Assembly: GCA_050084515.1 (NCBI GenBank)
Contig: CM114273.1
Coordinates: 37,944,001 to 38,008,000 of the forward strand
DNA from: Blasia pusilla
Lineage: Eukaryota > Marchantiophyta > Marchantiopsida > Blasiales
Length of the DNA stretch: 64,000 bases
Direction: 5' to 3'
Below are positions 61,625-64,000 of the stretch, in pieces; position 1 is the first letter of the stretch; every line of letters starts with the position of its first letter. Made by a program: the position numbers and the translations under genes. The notes under the pieces are model-generated. The model saw only the letters and a list, made by a program, of their open reading frames with translations, had not been told where the DNA came from and made no database searches.

Positions 61625-62029
61625 TCACCATCCATATGATCCTAAAGGTTGACTTCGATTGTGAGTGTGTGTTGAGTAGATAGGCATGGAGAGTGGTGCA
61701 AAATAACAAACTTCCAAATAACAATAAGATCCCCCAACCAAACCAAGACATAGCCAATGATATTGGCCCCCGATATCTTGATCTTCTAGATGTATGAGAG
61801 GTAGAAATTGAGACCTGATGAAAGTAGCAATACCGCCATAATCCCTTCCTGCCCGTTGCCTTCTTTGATTCCATGTCGATCCCACCAAAGTAAACCCTTG
61901 CATCTCTGCAATAGTATTGCTCTCATGTTCCCAAGTCTCCACAATATTGATGATATCCGCCATCCCCCAAATTGGTAGAGCACTCACGTACTTTGTTGTT
62001 GAAAGGCCTCGTATATTCCACATCAACAC
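61625..62029 (-). pseudogene. LINE ORF2, endonuclease start only (truncated)
   Basis: The frame opens MLMWNIRGLST, the N-terminal signature of L1-type apurinic endonucleases, then INIVETWEHES, VGSTWNQRR, GRDYGGIATFIRS and CYLEVCYFAP. The Asn in WNIRG and the Glu in ETW are active-site residues of the family. The rest of the endonuclease and all of the reverse transcriptase are missing: at about 61640 the sequence runs into an LTR fragment. Confidence 0.8.
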
Positions 62030-62194
62030 TCTGAGCTTCTTGGATTGCTAGGTTGATAACTCTCTTTTTCTTTGGGTAACAATTGCTCGACCATCGCGTA
62101 GATAAGCAATAAAACCTGCTTCTTGAGCCTCTTTGACCTTTGCAAGCTCCTTTCTCCTAGCTTCGACTTGTAGAGGTGTGAGATCAGGATCCAA

Positions 62195-62878
62195 CTATAT
62201 CCTTTGTCCTTTGAGAATGGCCTTGTTAGCCATGGCAGTATCACGTTGAGTTTGATCAACAAACTTGACTAGAATGGCACGAGGTTGTGTGCCCGTTTTC
62301 CCAATAAGGAAAGCTTGAGCCAAGTCCGGGTTATGAACATGAAGTGTATCAACCAAGAACTTGGTGACAACACTCTTCACCTCTTCGCTCTCTGTTTCCG
62401 GCAAACCTGAGATTCTCACATTCTTTCTACGGGCAAATTGGTTTTCCTTTTCTATCTCTTGCTCTTGACAGAAAGAGATATGAGCAACCTTCGTAGCTTC
62501 AGCATAAGATTTCATTTTCACTTCTAAAGTTTCAACAACCTCATGCAATCCTGAACTATTGGGAGTAGTCACCAAGGATGATGCCTTCTCTTGAACATCC
62601 GCAACAGATTTGGAAAGATCGAGCATCACACTAGAACTATCTTTCAACACTTTCTTCAAAACCTCTTGCGTTGCCTTCAACTCTCGGATTTGAATATGTG
62701 CAAGGTTTAATTGAGAAGTTTGTACCTTGAATTCTTGTCGAAGCTCTTTCAATTCATGCAAGACCACTTGCACTAGATTCAAGATTTCGTCTTGAGTAGT
62801 CATCATGTAGTCGACTTCACTGCATCCCAGATATTGCACGACCTCCAATAAAGTATAATCGAATCTCCAACACCACAC
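62195..62878 (-). CDS. LINE ORF1 protein (L1 type)
   Basis: 227 aa. About residues 25-150 form a coiled coil (EILNLVQVVLHELKELRQEF, LELKATQEVLKK-like heptads), needed for trimerisation. It is followed by an RRM-like region: FARRKNVRISGLPE, VVTKFLVDTL, LAQAFLIGKTG, ILVKFVDQTQRDTAM. This organisation is that of plant and animal L1 ORF1 RNA-binding chaperones. The frame ends soon after GQRI, and ORF2 starts about 165 bases downstream on the minus strand. Uninterrupted, so fairly young. The start could also be an internal Met (MMTTQDE). Confidence 0.8.
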   Translation of the reverse strand: MWCWRFDYTLLEVVQYLGCSEVDYMMTTQDEILNLVQVVLHELKELRQEFKVQTSQLNLAHIQIRELKATQEVLKKVLKDSSSVMLDLSKSVADVQEKASSLVTTPNSSGLHEVVETLEVKMKSYAEATKVAHISFCQEQEIEKENQFARRKNVRISGLPETESEEVKSVVTKFLVDTLHVHNPDLAQAFLIGKTGTQPRAILVKFVDQTQRDTAMANKAILKGQRI

Positions 62879-62879
62879 A

Positions 62880-63790
62880 ACTTCTGCTCTAGAAGTTGGT
62901 TGTACTTGAAATTCCGAGGGTTAAGACGCCTCCTCCGCGTTGCCTCCAAATCTCATCTTCATATGACACTCCACCTCAAAGTTATGGCCTCGGCAAGATT
63001 CAGATCTGAAATCCTCAAATCTAGAAGAGCATAAACTTAAATCTCTCACAACTTCGTGTGTATAACTCGGTTGCGCTTGCAATTTTGAGGGCGAGAACAC
63101 AACCTAGGGGCAATCAACGGCTCCCGACACGACTGCGGTCACGGGAAAGGCTACGGACGCGGGAAAGGGCTACGACCTATCGAAGGAAGGAAGCCGGCGA
63201 GCGACTATCCGGGTCTGGGTGTGAGAGCAGACTGCGGCAGGCTATGGAGGGCCGACGGCAGTGCACTAGTCCCAGGTCGCAGAATGGGAGGTGGCAGGTA
63301 AGCAGGACATTAGGACGCAGTCTGAGAGCAGTTGGCTTAGCCAGCTAACCGCGTTTAGAGAAAACTCTACGGTTGCCGTGGAAGCACGGTTTTGGTTGCG
63401 GCCATGAGGGCAGCAGGAGCGCGGCCGGAGTATACGCGGCTGGTGGAACGCGGCAGAGACGGGAAGGTCTGACAGTCGAGCAGGTCGGTCGCAACTAGAC
63501 GGTCGTGCACGTTCCGGCGGTGTGAGCGGAACGGTCAAAACAGCCGTGCAGCTAAGTCGCGGTAAGGGATGAGAGCCGGAGTAGGTGGGCTGAGAGTTGC
63601 CGTAGGTGGCGAGCTAGCCGGGCTGTGCAAAATCGAGGGCCGCGCCAGAGGGGGGCTTCGGCGGCAGGGACTTAACAGCAGGAGCGGCCGGGGAAAACGT
63701 GCTAAGGCTACGGCGGCACAAGTCTGCGGCGCTATCGTGACAGTCGGGAAGCCGCGGTAGGGCCGACCTCGTCCCTCTCTCCTTTTTGAC
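62880..63790 (-). other. GC-rich sequence upstream of LINE ORF1, probable LINE 5' UTR
   Basis: GC content rises sharply from about 63060 to 63760 and drops at both sides. It lies directly upstream of ORF1 in the transcribed direction, where L1-type elements carry an internal promoter. The frames in it (up to 96 aa, Arg/Gly-rich) are composition artefacts. Confidence 0.45.
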
Positions 63791-64000
63791 TTCTTACTAA
63801 ACCATCCCCAGAAAAACAGGGTCCCGACTATTTTTTCTTAACTTAACTACCCCTCTCGCAGGCAATTCTGACATTTTTGTCTCTAACTGGGAATTTCCCT
63901 TACAAATAGAGTCAACTCACTAAACATAATTTTTTCACTCACTTCTCTTTCAAGTGACAAGCCCACTTGACTAACCCACTAACATAAGAGATATTTTTCT

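Overview
This is nuclear plant DNA: genes carry many GT-AG introns, the coding families are plant-specific (AHK1-type histidine kinase, phytocyanin), and most of the rest is transposon debris, (CT)n microsatellites and AT-rich intergenic sequence. I think a seed-free land plant (lycophyte or fern) or another early-diverging streptophyte is likely, because a retroelement here carries a DNMT3-order cytosine methyltransferase, a type reported in charophyte retrotransposons. The species cannot be fixed from the sequence.

Layout. 1-15.2 kb is a nest of related Ty3/gypsy elements on the minus strand. The main copy (883-11415) has degenerate gag, protease, reverse transcriptase, RNase H and integrase. 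It also has two additions: a C5 cytosine methyltransferase between protease and reverse transcriptase, and a PHD finger after the integrase. A second, collapsed copy (13.6-15.2 kb) keeps the PHD and methyltransferase remnants, so both belong to the family rather than to one accident. The main copy also has a non-canonical LTR order.

18.2-27.4 kb (minus) is a complete 12-exon hybrid histidine kinase of AHK1 type (about 1435 aa). 33.6-37.0 kb (plus) is a complete 7-exon LAS1, the HEPN nuclease of pre-rRNA ITS2 processing. The two genes are divergent and separated by about 6 kb of repeats. 46.4-49.8 kb (minus) is a two-exon phytocyanin/early-nodulin-like gene whose roughly 3 kb intron has filled with Helitron-like sequence. 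Two of its four copper-ligand positions are lost.

37-46 kb and 50-61 kb are intergenic, with Helitron-type non-autonomous elements (several abutting end to end), LTR fragments, minisatellites and hairpins. 61.6-62.9 kb (minus) is the 5' part of an L1-type LINE (ORF1 and endonuclease), cut off before its reverse transcriptase by an LTR fragment. I saw no rRNA or tRNA gene and no CRISPR array. The intact genes are unrelated housekeeping and signalling genes and do not form a pathway. The exciting candidate is the retroelement that carries a DNA-methylation writer and a chromatin-reader-type finger.
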